A stretch of DNA of 41,006 bases from JAZDOK01 sp043798715 (GCA_043798715.1 JAZDOK010000060.1:1-41006); one strand, 5' to 3'. Positions 13,438 to 21,923 are shown, counted from the first letter of the stretch. Translations and numbers: made by a program. Notes: a model not told the origin generated them from the sequence alone.

Positions 13438-14940
13438 ATGAAAAGGCTGCTTTTTATTTTTTTATCGGGGGTTTTGTTTATGAATTTAAATGTGAAAGCC
13501 GTGGAGGCCGGGGAACAGAACCGGTTTGAAAAATTCTTTCTCGACAGCACCCTGCGCATTGACTACGTGCGAATGGGGAACAGCACCGAGGAGGCCGTCA
13601 GCCTGGACCGCCTCTACGAGACGCCGCTCTGGGCCGGAAGCACGGTCAACCTGGTGGAAATCAACCCGCCGGGGCGGCACCTGGCCCGGGTTTTCGATGC
13701 CCAAAGCGGGGAACTTCTTTTCCTGAAGGGATTCGACAGCATCTTCGGGGAATATCGCACCACCAAGCCCGCCTCCGAGGGAACCAGGCGGGCCTTCCAG
13801 GAATCGCTCCTCATCCCCATCCCCCGCGCCAAGGTCAGGCTGGAACTGGAAAGCCGCGACCAGAAGGGCGAGATGAAAAAAGTTTTCGAGGCGCTGATTG
13901 ACCCTGAGGATTACCGCATCATAAAAAAAGCCCCGCCCGCCGACGTGCGCCGTCTGAACTTTTTTATCAGCGGCCCGCCGCACGAGAAGCTGGACATCCT
14001 CCTGGTGGCGGATGGCTACCGAAAATCAGATTTTGAAAAATTCAAGGCCGACGCCGCCCGGTTCACCAAAGTCATGCTCAAACAGGAACCCTACCGGAAG
14101 CTTAAAAACCTCATCAATATCCGGGGCGTCTTCCGCCCCTCGCAGGAGAGCGGCATCAGCGAGCCGAGCTATGGCAGCCATCGCAATTCCGCCGTGGGGT
14201 GCAGCTTTGACTCCCTCGACTCCAATCGCTACATCCTGACCGAAAACAACCGGGACCTCCGCGACATCGCCTCGGCGGCCCCATACGACGCCCTGATCAT
14301 CCTGGTCAACACCGGCCGCTACGGGGGCGGGGGCATCTACAATCTTTACGCCACCGCCGTATCCGACAACCGCTGGGCCGATTACGTCTTCCTGCACGAG
14401 TTCGGCCACTCCTTCGCCGGGCTGGGTGACGAATATTACACTTCCTCCACCTCCTACCAGGACTTCAACCCGCTCGGGGTGGAGCCATCCGATCCCAACG
14501 TGACCGCCCTCAAAGATCCGGCATCACTCAAGTGGAAGTCCCAGGTTTCGCCTAATCTCGCCATACCCACTCCCTGGGAGAAGGAGGCCTACGACCGGAT
14601 GGACCTGGCCTACCAGAAGGTGCGGGAGGAACTGAACGACAAGGTCGCCTCGAGGAAACGGGCCAGGGCCCCGGCGGATGAGCTGAGAGCCCTTGAAAAC
14701 GAGCAGGACCGGCTTTCCCTGGAACATGCAAAAAAAGTGGATGCCTTTCTGCGCAACTGCAGGGATTATGGAAAAATAGGCGCTTTCGAGGGAGCCGGCT
14801 ACCAGCCCAAGGGACTCTACCGGCCTTCCATAGATTGCATCATGTTCACCAAGGGATCAAAGCCTTTCTGCGCCGTCTGCCGCGAGGCCGTGCATAACCG
14901 CCTGCTCTGGTACACGGAGAAGGACATGAGCGAGAGATGA
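13438..14940 (+). CDS. secreted M64-family zinc metallopeptidase
   Basis: This 500-aa protein has a signal peptide (MKRLLFIFLSGVLFMNLNVK, then AVEAGE) and should act outside the cytoplasmic membrane. Residues about 30-165 form an N-terminal beta-rich domain. The peptidase domain starts near residue 178 (HEKLDILLVADGYRKSDF) and contains LHEFGHSFAGLGDEY, the HExxH zinc site extended to the D/E ligand, as in the IgA-peptidase-like M64 family. Cysteines near the C-terminus (CIMFTKGSKPFCAVC) may form disulfides. GGGAGGG lies 5 nt before the ATG. The stop codon overlaps the MoxR start (ATGA), so translation is coupled. A coiled-coil insert of about 60 residues (about 385-440) separates the HExxH site from the C-terminal part. 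Confidence 0.9.
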   Translation: MKRLLFIFLSGVLFMNLNVKAVEAGEQNRFEKFFLDSTLRIDYVRMGNSTEEAVSLDRLYETPLWAGSTVNLVEINPPGRHLARVFDAQSGELLFLKGFDSIFGEYRTTKPASEGTRRAFQESLLIPIPRAKVRLELESRDQKGEMKKVFEALIDPEDYRIIKKAPPADVRRLNFFISGPPHEKLDILLVADGYRKSDFEKFKADAARFTKVMLKQEPYRKLKNLINIRGVFRPSQESGISEPSYGSHRNSAVGCSFDSLDSNRYILTENNRDLRDIASAAPYDALIILVNTGRYGGGGIYNLYATAVSDNRWADYVFLHEFGHSFAGLGDEYYTSSTSYQDFNPLGVEPSDPNVTALKDPASLKWKSQVSPNLAIPTPWEKEAYDRMDLAYQKVREELNDKVASRKRARAPADELRALENEQDRLSLEHAKKVDAFLRNCRDYGKIGAFEGAGYQPKGLYRPSIDCIMFTKGSKPFCAVCREAVHNRLLWYTEKDMSER

Positions 14941-15875
14941 ACACCTTGCCATCCTCTCTTCCTGAGCGAATCGTAAACAATCTTCAAAGCGTCATCCGGG
15001 GCAAACCGGAGAGCCTTAAATACATCGTGGCCGCCTTCCTGGCCGGTGGGAACGTCCTCCTGGAGGACGTTCCGGGGGTGGGCAAAACCACCCTGGCCAA
15101 GGCCCTGGCCCTGTCCGTACGCGGCGCTTTCAAGCGGGTCCAGTTCACCCCGGATCTCCTGCCCACCGACATTATCGGCTCCTACATCTACAATCCCCGG
15201 GAGGGCACCTTCTCCTTCAAGGAGGGGCCGGTCTTTGCGAACATCCTCCTGGCCGACGAGATCAACCGGGCCTCCCCCAGGACGCAATCCAGCCTGCTCG
15301 AGGCCATGAACGAGAACCAGGTCACCATTGAAGGAAACAGGTTCGGCCTCCCCGCGCCCTTCATGGTCCTGGCGACCCAGAACCCCATCGAGTTCCACGG
15401 CACCTATCCCCTCCCCGAGGCACAGCTCGACCGTTTTCTCATGAAACTCCGCCTGGGCTACCCGGAACCCGAGCAGGAAATGGAGATCCTGGAAGGGCAG
15501 CGCGAACACCATCCGCTGGAGAACCTTCACCCGGTCGTGGAGCTGGAAGAAGTCCTGGAAGCCCAGAGACAGGTGAGGCAGGTGCGGGTCGAAAAACCCG
15601 TGGCACGCTATCTTCTTCTCCTGGTTGAGGAAACGCGCCGGGAGAGCCGCCTTCGGCTGGGAGTCAGCCCCCGCGGCAGCCTGTCTCTCTACCGGGCCGC
15701 TCAGGCCCTGGCCTTCATCAGCGGGCGCGAATACGCCCTCCCTGATGACATCAAGGAGACAGCGGTCTGCGTCCTGGCGCACCGGCTGATGCTGGAGACC
15801 AAGACCCGGTATTCCGGCGTGACTCCGGAACACATCATTGAAGATATCCTGGCAAAGACAAAGGTGCCGACCTGA
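14937..15875 (+). CDS. MoxR-family AAA+ ATPase
   Basis: This 312-aa AAA+ chaperone-like ATPase shows LLEDVPGVGKTTLAKALA (Walker A), ILLADEINRASPRTQSSLLE (Walker B), VLATQNPIE (sensor 1) and the C-terminal lid with GVSPRGSLSLYRAAQALAF (sensor 2). MoxR ATPases help mature or activate partner proteins and are commonly encoded beside DUF58 and transglutaminase genes, as here. The start codon overlaps the M64 peptidase stop by 4 nt. One reading is that this module matures or controls the secreted peptidase, though no direct evidence exists. Confidence 0.95.
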   Translation: MNTLPSSLPERIVNNLQSVIRGKPESLKYIVAAFLAGGNVLLEDVPGVGKTTLAKALALSVRGAFKRVQFTPDLLPTDIIGSYIYNPREGTFSFKEGPVFANILLADEINRASPRTQSSLLEAMNENQVTIEGNRFGLPAPFMVLATQNPIEFHGTYPLPEAQLDRFLMKLRLGYPEPEQEMEILEGQREHHPLENLHPVVELEEVLEAQRQVRQVRVEKPVARYLLLLVEETRRESRLRLGVSPRGSLSLYRAAQALAFISGREYALPDDIKETAVCVLAHRLMLETKTRYSGVTPEHIIEDILAKTKVPT

Positions 15876-15876
15876 G

Positions 15877-17166
15877 GTGAGGAGGCCGCCCCGCTTCTTT
15901 CTCAGAGAATCCAGCCCCCTGGGAGATCGGGTTCTTAAGCGCTCCCTTATTTACCGCCTCTTCAGCGAATTTTACCTGAGGCGCCTCACCGTGAGCGGAC
16001 GCGCGCTCTTCTGGATTTTTCTTCTGGCCAACGCCGTCGGCATGATAAATTTTTTCGTCAAGATATACTTCGTCTGGTGCCTTCTGGCGGCCATCCTGCT
16101 TACTTCCCTCATAGCGGGCCGCCTGAGCCGGGTCCCGCTACTGCTCAAGGCGGAAACCCCCGGAAGAGTCATCTGCGGAATTCCCTTCCAGGTGCCGCTT
16201 AAAATCAAAAATCCAGGCCCCAGAACCGCCCTGGACCTGGCTTTTCGTCCGCAGCGCCTCTCCGGGATGTTCGCCCAGTCCGCCCCTGACGGCCTTTTCC
16301 TGCCCGTTCTTACCAGCGGACGGGAGGAAACACTCAATTTCGAGTTTGATCCTCTGCAGCGCGGCTCTTATCTTTTCCACGGCTTCCGCCAGGAATCGCT
16401 TTTCCCCTGGGGGCTCTGGAGAGACGTGGTGCTGCACCCGAAAGAGCAGAACCTCCTGGTCTATCCAAGGTTCCGGCCCATTCGTTCCCTGGACATCCCC
16501 GTCGGAAGAAGGTACCAGCCGGGAGGCGTCGCCTTGAGTTCCAACCTGGGAGAGTCCGCCGAATTTATCAGCACCCGGGAATTCAAGGAAGGGGATCGCC
16601 TCCGCGATATCCACTGGAAATCGTGGGCCCGCCTGGGCAAACCCGTGGTCAAGGAATTCCAGGAGGAGTACTTCTGCCGCATAGCCCTGCTTCTGGATAC
16701 ATTTCTACCTCCGAAATCAGGCGAGGACTTCCGCGACGACTTCGAGTCGGCCCTCTCCCTGTCAGCCTCCCTGGCCGAATTTCTCTTCCGGGGCGAGTAC
16801 CTTATCGATCTTTTTGCCGCCGGGCCTGAAATCTACTTCTTCCGGGGAGGGCGAAGCCTGGGGCACGTGGAGAACGTGCTGGACATCCTGGCATGCCTGG
16901 AGCCCTGCCGCGAGGCGCCATTTGAAAAAATCGGGCCGACCCTCCTGACGCATCTCTCATCCGTCACCACCACCGTCGTCGTCCTCCTGGACTGGGACGA
17001 GGCCAGGGAAGAAACGCTCCGCCTCATCCGCGATCAGGGGAGCGCGGTCAAAGTGTATCTCGTCCGCGAGGATCCCCCGACGATGGAACCTCCGGACGAC
17101 GCCTCTATCGGCCCCATCGTCCGCCTTAATCCATCCCTTATCATGGAGGGGGTGGAAGACCTGTGA
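15877..17166 (+). CDS. DUF58 domain membrane protein
   Basis: This 429-aa protein has two hydrophobic helices near the N-terminus (about residues 38-75: GRALFWIFLLANAVGMINFF, then VKIYFVWCLLAAILLTSLIA). The DUF58 signature TREFKEGDRLRDIHWKSWAR lies near residue 240, followed by a von Willebrand A-like domain (IALLLDTFLPP). DUF58 proteins are the regular partners of MoxR ATPases. The GTG at 15877, 1 nt after the MoxR stop, is the only good start near the boundary; an upstream ATG at 15838 lies inside moxR. It overlaps the next gene by 4 nt. Confidence 0.9.
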   Translation: MRRPPRFFLRESSPLGDRVLKRSLIYRLFSEFYLRRLTVSGRALFWIFLLANAVGMINFFVKIYFVWCLLAAILLTSLIAGRLSRVPLLLKAETPGRVICGIPFQVPLKIKNPGPRTALDLAFRPQRLSGMFAQSAPDGLFLPVLTSGREETLNFEFDPLQRGSYLFHGFRQESLFPWGLWRDVVLHPKEQNLLVYPRFRPIRSLDIPVGRRYQPGGVALSSNLGESAEFISTREFKEGDRLRDIHWKSWARLGKPVVKEFQEEYFCRIALLLDTFLPPKSGEDFRDDFESALSLSASLAEFLFRGEYLIDLFAAGPEIYFFRGGRSLGHVENVLDILACLEPCREAPFEKIGPTLLTHLSSVTTTVVVLLDWDEAREETLRLIRDQGSAVKVYLVREDPPTMEPPDDASIGPIVRLNPSLIMEGVEDL

Positions 17167-19199
17167 GAAAAAAAGCGGCCGTCTGGCCCCTGGCCGCCTG
17201 CGCCATCCTCTCGGTTGCCGCCTTCTCATGGGCCGCGGGGCGCTCCACCCTGACCCTGGCGCTTCTAGGGCTTGTCCTGGTTGCAAGCCTGCTTGGGGAA
17301 AGGCTCCCCATCCCCAGGCTCCTTCTCTTCCTGCTGACGGCCCTGGCCGGCCTCATATTGTTCAGCCTCCTCCCTCCCGCTCCCGCCGGGCACACATTCA
17401 TCCAGCCGCTGGATCGCATCGCCTACTCCCTGGGCCTCCTGCTCTCCATGCTTCTCATCACCATGCTGGCCAGAAAAAACGAACCGGGGGAGCGCTTGTT
17501 CGCGGCCTGCACCGCCCTCCTCCTCCTCATGAATGCGGGCTTTACCATCGAGGTTCAGCCATTCATTTTCTTCGTGCTCTCCGAGCTGCTCTTTTTAATG
17601 TTTTTCCTCCGGGAGGCTCTGCCGCCGCCCGCCCGGCCGGCCGGTCCCTCACGCCGCCTTATTCCCTACATCGGAGCCGCCCTTCTGGCCCTGCTCCTGG
17701 CCGCCGGTCTTCCGATTCTTCTGGCCTGGAGCGAAAGCAAGGTTTCCTATCTAATCTCTTTCTACGAGCCGCCGCTCTCCGGCTCCGCCGCCTTCTCACC
17801 GAAGACAACTCTCACCTCCATCAACCAGATGATGGACTCCAGGAAGGCTGTCTTGCGGCTCACGGCTGACAATCCGCCTCTTTTTCTCGTCGGGCGCCGC
17901 TATGTCCGCTACCGAAAACGATCCTGGGAAAGCATATCCAGAAGAACGGCGTTGAGCCCGGCGGCGGACGGCCTGCTCGAGAAAGTTTTTTCGGAAAAAG
18001 AGATGCCGATTTATTTATTAAGGTCTGTCAGCCCAAACGGGAAACCCCCGGTGCTGCTCAAGGCGGAGATGACCACCACTTCGCACGGGACGCTCTTTCT
18101 CCCGGATGACGCCTTTGCAGCCGAGGTGCCCCTTAATCTCCTGACAAAAGACCCCTGCGGTGTTTTCTTTTTTGAAGGCAGGACGCCCTTCACCGGGCGC
18201 TATCGGGCGGCCCGAAGGATCGGCCTCGCCGCCGGGGTGGAAAATGATCCGGCCCTTTTGTCCGCCTGCCTCGGAATCCCGCCGGATCTTTCAGACACGC
18301 TTCTTAAACTGGCCGGGGAGACGACCTTAAATCTTCCCTCGAAAGAGATGCAGGCCGAGGCGATCCAGAGATTTTTCCACGAGAACTTTACCTACGGAAG
18401 AGGGCACGCCTTCTCCACCCCCGAGGATCCCATGCTGGAATTTCTCATTCGCCGTCCCCGGGCCCACTGTGAATTCTTCGCCGCCGGCATGGCGCTCATG
18501 CTGCGCTCCATCGGGATCCCTTCCCGTTACGTGACCGGGTTTTTAGTGCGGGAACAAAACAGCCTTGGCGGCTTCTACACCGTCCGGGAGAGGGATGCCC
18601 ACGCCTGGGTGGAGGCGTATTTTCCACGACGCGGGTGGATTTCCTACGATCCCACGCCACCCTCGGCCCTGGCCCTGCCTCCGCCCTCGTTCCTTTCCCA
18701 GGCAATTGATTTAGCTATGGCCTCCATTCAAAGGATCATGGCCTTCCTGGTCCAGAGTCCCAGGGTCATCATGCGGCAGGTTCTTTCCGCGATCCGGGAT
18801 GCCTCCTTCTGGCTATCCGAAAAGCCCTGGCGCCTCGGCCTTCTGGTTCTCATTCTCATTGTCCTGGTAACACTTCCGGGAAAAAGATCGAACCTCTTCA
18901 ATCTTTTAAGGAGGGGAAAAAAGGCAGGAGCTTCCAGCGAACTACCGCCGATCTTAAGGATGCAGGAACTTCTGGTGCGGCTGGATGCCCTGCTTAAAAT
19001 AAGGGGACGTCCCCGCCAGGAAAATCTCACCCTCCGGGAATGGGAGCGGATGCTTAAGGATAATCCGCCGGACTTGCTCGACATTGAGGCGGCCCGGACT
19101 TTCCTGGCCCGCTACTGCCTGGCCCGCTATTCCAGGCCCCTTCCGGAGGAGGACGACCTTAAAGAACTGGAATCCCTGATTGAAAAATTGGGAAAGTAG
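17163..19199 (+). CDS. membrane transglutaminase-like protein (TgpA type)
   Basis: This 678-aa protein has a block of hydrophobic helices in residues about 1-200. An extracytoplasmic transglutaminase-like domain at about 390-510 shows its catalytic triad: Cys in RPRAHCEFFAAGMALMLRS, His in RDAHAWVEAYF, and Asp in WISYDPTPPS. A further helix near 560 precedes a C-terminal DUF4129-like cytoplasmic tail (LDALLKIRGRPRQENLTLRE). Such proteins end MoxR-DUF58 operons. Substrates are unknown; a protein-crosslinking or protease-like role is expected from the fold. The GTG start overlaps the DUF58 stop (GTGA). The stop codon lies inside a 30-bp palindrome. Confidence 0.92.
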   Translation: MRKKAAVWPLAACAILSVAAFSWAAGRSTLTLALLGLVLVASLLGERLPIPRLLLFLLTALAGLILFSLLPPAPAGHTFIQPLDRIAYSLGLLLSMLLITMLARKNEPGERLFAACTALLLLMNAGFTIEVQPFIFFVLSELLFLMFFLREALPPPARPAGPSRRLIPYIGAALLALLLAAGLPILLAWSESKVSYLISFYEPPLSGSAAFSPKTTLTSINQMMDSRKAVLRLTADNPPLFLVGRRYVRYRKRSWESISRRTALSPAADGLLEKVFSEKEMPIYLLRSVSPNGKPPVLLKAEMTTTSHGTLFLPDDAFAAEVPLNLLTKDPCGVFFFEGRTPFTGRYRAARRIGLAAGVENDPALLSACLGIPPDLSDTLLKLAGETTLNLPSKEMQAEAIQRFFHENFTYGRGHAFSTPEDPMLEFLIRRPRAHCEFFAAGMALMLRSIGIPSRYVTGFLVREQNSLGGFYTVRERDAHAWVEAYFPRRGWISYDPTPPSALALPPPSFLSQAIDLAMASIQRIMAFLVQSPRVIMRQVLSAIRDASFWLSEKPWRLGLLVLILIVLVTLPGKRSNLFNLLRRGKKAGASSELPPILRMQELLVRLDALLKIRGRPRQENLTLREWERMLKDNPPDLLDIEAARTFLARYCLARYSRPLPEEDDLKELESLIEKLGK

Positions 19200-19224
19200 G
19201 GGCGAAAAATTTTTCGCCCCTACT
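19195..19224. repeat. perfect 30-bp palindrome overlapping the transglutaminase stop
   Basis: AGTAGGGGCGAAAAA (19195-19209) is followed directly by its exact reverse complement TTTTTCGCCCCTACT (19210-19224). It contains the stop codon TAG. It would form a strong hairpin and may end the operon, although no T-tract follows. The GTAGGGGCG...CGCCCCTAC form is also the shape of a dispersed palindromic repeat family seen in many anaerobes (recollection, not checked). Confidence 0.75.
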
Positions 19225-19287
19225 GCAACGGGATTCACAACAACCACGATCCAGTGAATTTCCTTGATGATCTATTTAAATTGGTGT

Positions 19288-19315
19288 ATTATACATTATA
19301 GTAGTAATGTATAAT
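19288..19315. promoter_or_regulatory. 11-bp inverted repeat operator before the first vapBC
   Basis: ATTATACATTA (19288-19298) and TAATGTATAAT (19305-19315) are perfect reverse complements with spacer TAGTAG. The right arm includes TATAAT, a possible -10. Lying about 25 nt before the antitoxin ATG, it fits the autoregulatory site of a ribbon-helix-helix antitoxin. Confidence 0.65.
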
Positions 19316-19340
19316 GTATGCGGGACTGGGGTGATAATTC

Positions 19341-19595
19341 ATGAACAGGTTTCAAATCTATCTGACTTCGAGGCAGGCCAGGCAGTTGGGAGAGCTGGCC
19401 CAAAGGCTCCACATTCCGAAGGCGGAACTGATTCGGGAAGGTATTGACCTTTTAATTCGGAAGAAAGTGGCCGCCGAGGAAGATCCCCTCCTCTCTTTGA
19501 TTGGACAGGCCGGCCGTACGGGACATGGAGATATCTCGGAAAATCATAACGAGTACCTCATCGGGCGGAAGCAGGTTAAGCAAAACCATGAATAA
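19341..19595 (+). CDS. vapB: VapB-like ribbon-helix-helix antitoxin
   Basis: This 84-aa protein starts with a ribbon-helix-helix-like segment: MNRFQIYLTSRQARQLGELA gives the strand and first helix, and HIPKAELIREGIDLLIRKK the second helix. The tail (LIGQAGRTGHGDISENHNEY) is the part expected to bind the toxin. Its stop overlaps the start of a PIN-domain toxin (ATGAATAA). The inverted repeat at 19288-19315 is its likely DNA target, giving autorepression. Confidence 0.85.
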   Translation: MNRFQIYLTSRQARQLGELAQRLHIPKAELIREGIDLLIRKKVAAEEDPLLSLIGQAGRTGHGDISENHNEYLIGRKQVKQNHE

Positions 19596-20010
19596 GATTT
19601 TTGTGGATACCGGGGCTTTCTTTTCCCTGCAGGCGGAAGACGACAGGCACCACCGGGAGGCAAAGGACATCTTCCCAACGCTCCTGACCTCCTGCCGGAA
19701 CCTGGCGACCTCGAACCTGGTGCTGGCCGAAACTTACACATTACTTCGGATGACGAAAAGTTTTGCAACGGCCTGGAAGTTTCTGGAGATCATCGAGGGG
19801 AGCCCGCGGATAGAGGTTTTATTCTCAACAAAAGCCATTGAAGAAGAGGCGTTGAAGATTCTGTCCCGCTTTTCCGATCACGCCTTCAGCTTTGTGGACG
19901 GCACGAGCTTCGCCATCATGAAAAGGGAAAGAATTTCCCATGCCTTTGCTTTCGACGTTCACTTTAAAATAGCCGGCGTCCTCCGGATTCCCCAGGACCA
20001 CAAAGTCTGA
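19588..20010 (+). CDS. vapC: VapC-like PIN-domain toxin
   Basis: This 140-aa PIN-domain endoribonuclease shows the acidic residues expected in the active site: D7 (FVDTGAFF), E48 (LVLAETYTLLR), D104 (SFVDGTSFA) and D123 (AFDVHFK). VapC toxins cut tRNA or rRNA when not bound by VapB. The ATG at 19588 overlaps the antitoxin stop by 8 nt, the usual arrangement for coupled translation. All catalytic residues are present, so the toxin is probably functional. A terminator-like hairpin follows. Confidence 0.9.
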   Translation: MNKIFVDTGAFFSLQAEDDRHHREAKDIFPTLLTSCRNLATSNLVLAETYTLLRMTKSFATAWKFLEIIEGSPRIEVLFSTKAIEEEALKILSRFSDHAFSFVDGTSFAIMKRERISHAFAFDVHFKIAGVLRIPQDHKV

Positions 20011-20060
20011 ACGGACCCTTTAGAAGTTCCATTTCCGGCAGAATTCAGGCATCTGGAGGC

Positions 20061-20096
20061 GATCCGGCGGAGCCGGATCCCGATAGTTTATTTTTG
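20061..20096 (+). terminator. intrinsic terminator after vapC, shared with proC
   Basis: GATCCGGC (20061-20068) pairs perfectly with GCCGGATC (20072-20079) around GGA, followed after a few bases by TTTATTTTT. It lies between the convergent vapC and proC genes and reaches the last codons of proC. Confidence 0.6.
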
Positions 20097-20930
20097 CCGG
20101 AAGAGGCCGGCTGCTTTTTCCGCGGCGGTGGTGATCCCCTTAATCATGGCCGAGCTGAAGCCCATGTGTTCCATCTCGTTTAAGCCGGCGATGGTGCAGC
20201 CCCTCGGGGTGGTCACTTTGTCGATCTCGGATTCAGGATGGCTTTTTACGTCCCGAAGAAGCAGGGCTGCCGCTCCCCTGGCGGTCTGGGCCGCCATGAC
20301 CAGGGCGTCGTCGGAGTGGAATCCTATTTCGATCCCTCCCTGCGAGGCCGCCCGGATGGAGCGCAGGAAGAAGGCGATTCCGCAGGCGCATAGTGCCGTT
20401 GCGGGAATCATGTCCTCCTCGTTCACGACGAGGGTCGTCCCTACCGCCTTGAAAATCCCCCCGGCAATTCCCATCTCCTCTTCAGAGGCGTTGGCCGAGG
20501 AAAGACAGGTCATGGATTCCTGGATGGCGATGGCCAGGTTGGGCATGGCGCGGATGAGAGCGACGTCTTTCTTGAGATGGCGGCCCATCTCATTGATGCT
20601 CACCCCCGTCACGATGGAGATGACGATATGTTTTCCGGGCTTAAGGACAGGAGCGACCTCCTCCAGCACCGCGACGAGCTGCTGCGGAAGGACCGAGAGG
20701 ATGACTACCCTGGAACGCCGGACGGCATCCCGGTTGTCTTTCTGAACGACAAAGCCCTCTTTCGCCAGGGGCTTTAAGAACTGCAACTGCCTCCTGGTTA
20801 CAATGATGTTCCCCGGGGCATAGGCGCCAGAGGCCGAAAGCCCCCTGGCGATCGCCTGCCCTATATTCCCGCCGCCCAGAATTGCCAGACGGTTCTCAAA
20901 ATTCTTCCGGTCTCCACTCGTTTTTTTCAT
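20088..20930 (-). CDS. proC: pyrroline-5-carboxylate reductase
   Basis: This 280-aa enzyme reduces 1-pyrroline-5-carboxylate to proline with NAD(P)H. LAILGGGNIGQAIARGL near residue 16 is the Rossmann dinucleotide loop; VVILSVLPQQLVAVL and VALIRAMPNLAIAIQESMTC are typical ProC segments. The C-terminal dimerisation domain contains TPRGCTIAGLNEME, matching the conserved TPGGTTIAGL motif with Arg and Cys in place of Gly and Thr. The ATG at 20930 has GGAG 6 nt upstream; longer in-frame starts at 20981 and 20963 lack comparable sites. It stands alone between two VapBC modules, convergent with the first. Confidence 0.93.
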   Translation of the reverse strand: MKKTSGDRKNFENRLAILGGGNIGQAIARGLSASGAYAPGNIIVTRRQLQFLKPLAKEGFVVQKDNRDAVRRSRVVILSVLPQQLVAVLEEVAPVLKPGKHIVISIVTGVSINEMGRHLKKDVALIRAMPNLAIAIQESMTCLSSANASEEEMGIAGGIFKAVGTTLVVNEEDMIPATALCACGIAFFLRSIRAASQGGIEIGFHSDDALVMAAQTARGAAALLLRDVKSHPESEIDKVTTPRGCTIAGLNEMEHMGFSSAMIKGITTAAEKAAGLFRQK

Positions 20931-21000
20931 CTCAGACTCCTGTTTTAATTTTTTCTCCTGCATGTTTCTTGCTCTTAACAAAAACCCCTTTCAAAGTTAA

Positions 21001-21029
21001 ACGGGCGGGCACAGAGATCTGCCCTTACA
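21001..21029. repeat. degenerate GC-rich palindromic repeat upstream of proC
   Basis: GGGCGGGCACAGAGATCTGC followed by CCTTAC forms an imperfect inverted repeat (GGGCACAGA against TCTGCCC). Its minus-strand reading (GTAAGGGCAGA...CCGCCCG) resembles the GTAGGGGC...GCCCCTAC pattern at 19195-19224. It may be a diverged member of the same repeat family. Confidence 0.35.
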
Positions 21030-21125
21030 ATACCGCAAGGAACAATATCTGTTCGCGAATCCGCCGGAAACGATAGAGGGCCTGCATCTTGCCGGTGACG
21101 AAAGCTGTTTTTCCAGAAGACCAAC

Positions 21126-21527
21126 TTACGGGAAGACCTGAAAGCCGACTTTGCGGAAGTGCTGGTCGATAGTGAAAGCGGCTTTTATACCTAGAGCACT
21201 CATGAGAGCAAAACTGGTGCAGTCTGTAAAGCTCAGGGGATGCTCCTGATATTTTTTAAGCAGCTCAAACGCAAGACGTTCGAGGTTTTCGTCGACGTAT
21301 GTAATTTGAATGATCTTGCTGGAAAACAGGGATTTGCCAAAATCCAGGGCGGACTTCAGACCGGCCGTCATACGAATTCTTGTTATCGTTTCATCGACAA
21401 CATAATTCGTCGTAATGAACCGGTCCCTGGAATGCAGGTTCCGGTTGAATTTTTCCGCGGCGCCATGCCATTGATCGTCCCTGTTTCCGAGCGCGACGAA
21501 GGCGCTGGTATCAACGAAGTAGATCAA
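21126..21527 (-). CDS. vapC: VapC-like PIN-domain toxin (second module)
   Basis: This 133-aa PIN-domain protein has D6 (YFVDTSAFVAL), E46 (NYVVDETITRIR), D102 (FTDCTSFALM) and D121 (AFTIDQHFRK), the four acidic positions of VapC ribonucleases. It resembles the PIN protein at 19588-20010 in layout (TS/TG after the first Asp, a CTSFA/GTSFA block), so the two may be distant paralogues. The start overlaps the antitoxin stop by 4 nt (ATGA). It is encoded on the opposite strand to the first module and ends just left of a 100-nt gap. Confidence 0.9.
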   Translation of the reverse strand: MIYFVDTSAFVALGNRDDQWHGAAEKFNRNLHSRDRFITTNYVVDETITRIRMTAGLKSALDFGKSLFSSKIIQITYVDENLERLAFELLKKYQEHPLSFTDCTSFALMSALGIKAAFTIDQHFRKVGFQVFP

Positions 21528-21796
21528 TTATCTTCCCCGTAGAGCATATGGTCATGATTGGCGGAGCCGTCCCGGACGCCGTCGGCGTAGAAACCGGCAA
21601 GTTTGAAAAAGGAATCCTTCCGATATTCTTTTTCCGGCAGATCCTTGTTGAAAGCCCCCTGGAGGAGATGTTCCGCCGCCTCCCGCATGAGCTGGGAAAC
21701 GCTTTTGCCTTCCTGCAATGCCCTCAGGCGGAGCATTTTATGAATCTCTTCAGGAAGGCGAATGTTGGTTGCCACGTATTTTCGAATCATCTTCAT
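21524..21796 (-). CDS. vapB: VapB-like antitoxin (second module)
   Basis: This 90-aa protein has a ribbon-helix-helix N-terminus (IRKYVATNIRLPEEIHKMLR, then LRALQEGKSVSQLMREAAEH) and an acidic tail for toxin binding (ANHDHMLYGEDN). It overlaps its PIN toxin by 4 nt. The start is uncertain: a run of GTG codons upstream is open in frame, and ATGs at 21796 and 21790 both have only a weak GGTGGTG ribosome site. I chose 21796. Three 8-bp direct repeats just upstream are a likely autoregulatory site. Confidence 0.82.
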   Translation of the reverse strand: MKMIRKYVATNIRLPEEIHKMLRLRALQEGKSVSQLMREAAEHLLQGAFNKDLPEKEYRKDSFFKLAGFYADGVRDGSANHDHMLYGEDN

Positions 21797-21811
21797 CACC
21801 ACCACCACTAT

Positions 21812-21835
21812 GATACCATGCTACCATGCTACCAT
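21812..21835. promoter_or_regulatory. three tandem 8-bp direct repeats before the second vapB
   Basis: GATACCAT, GCTACCAT and GCTACCAT follow one another without gaps at 21812-21835. Their position 16 nt upstream of the antitoxin start suggests cooperative binding of ribbon-helix-helix dimers, as in other TA operators. Confidence 0.55.
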
Positions 21836-21923
21836 GATGGAGTCAAGAATCAAGAGCCTTGCAGAGCGGTTTTAGCAATCAGGAACAGACAAAAATTATC
21901 AGCGGCAATTATTTAACTTCCTT

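Noticed and set aside
20931..20981. Longer proC start at 20981 or 20963
   Set aside because: The ATG at 20930 has GGAG at ideal spacing and gives the usual ProC length.
21794..21808. CATCACCACCACCAC, which looks like a vector His-tag
   Set aside because: On the coding strand it is the run of GTG codons at the start of the second vapB; no other vector sequence is present.
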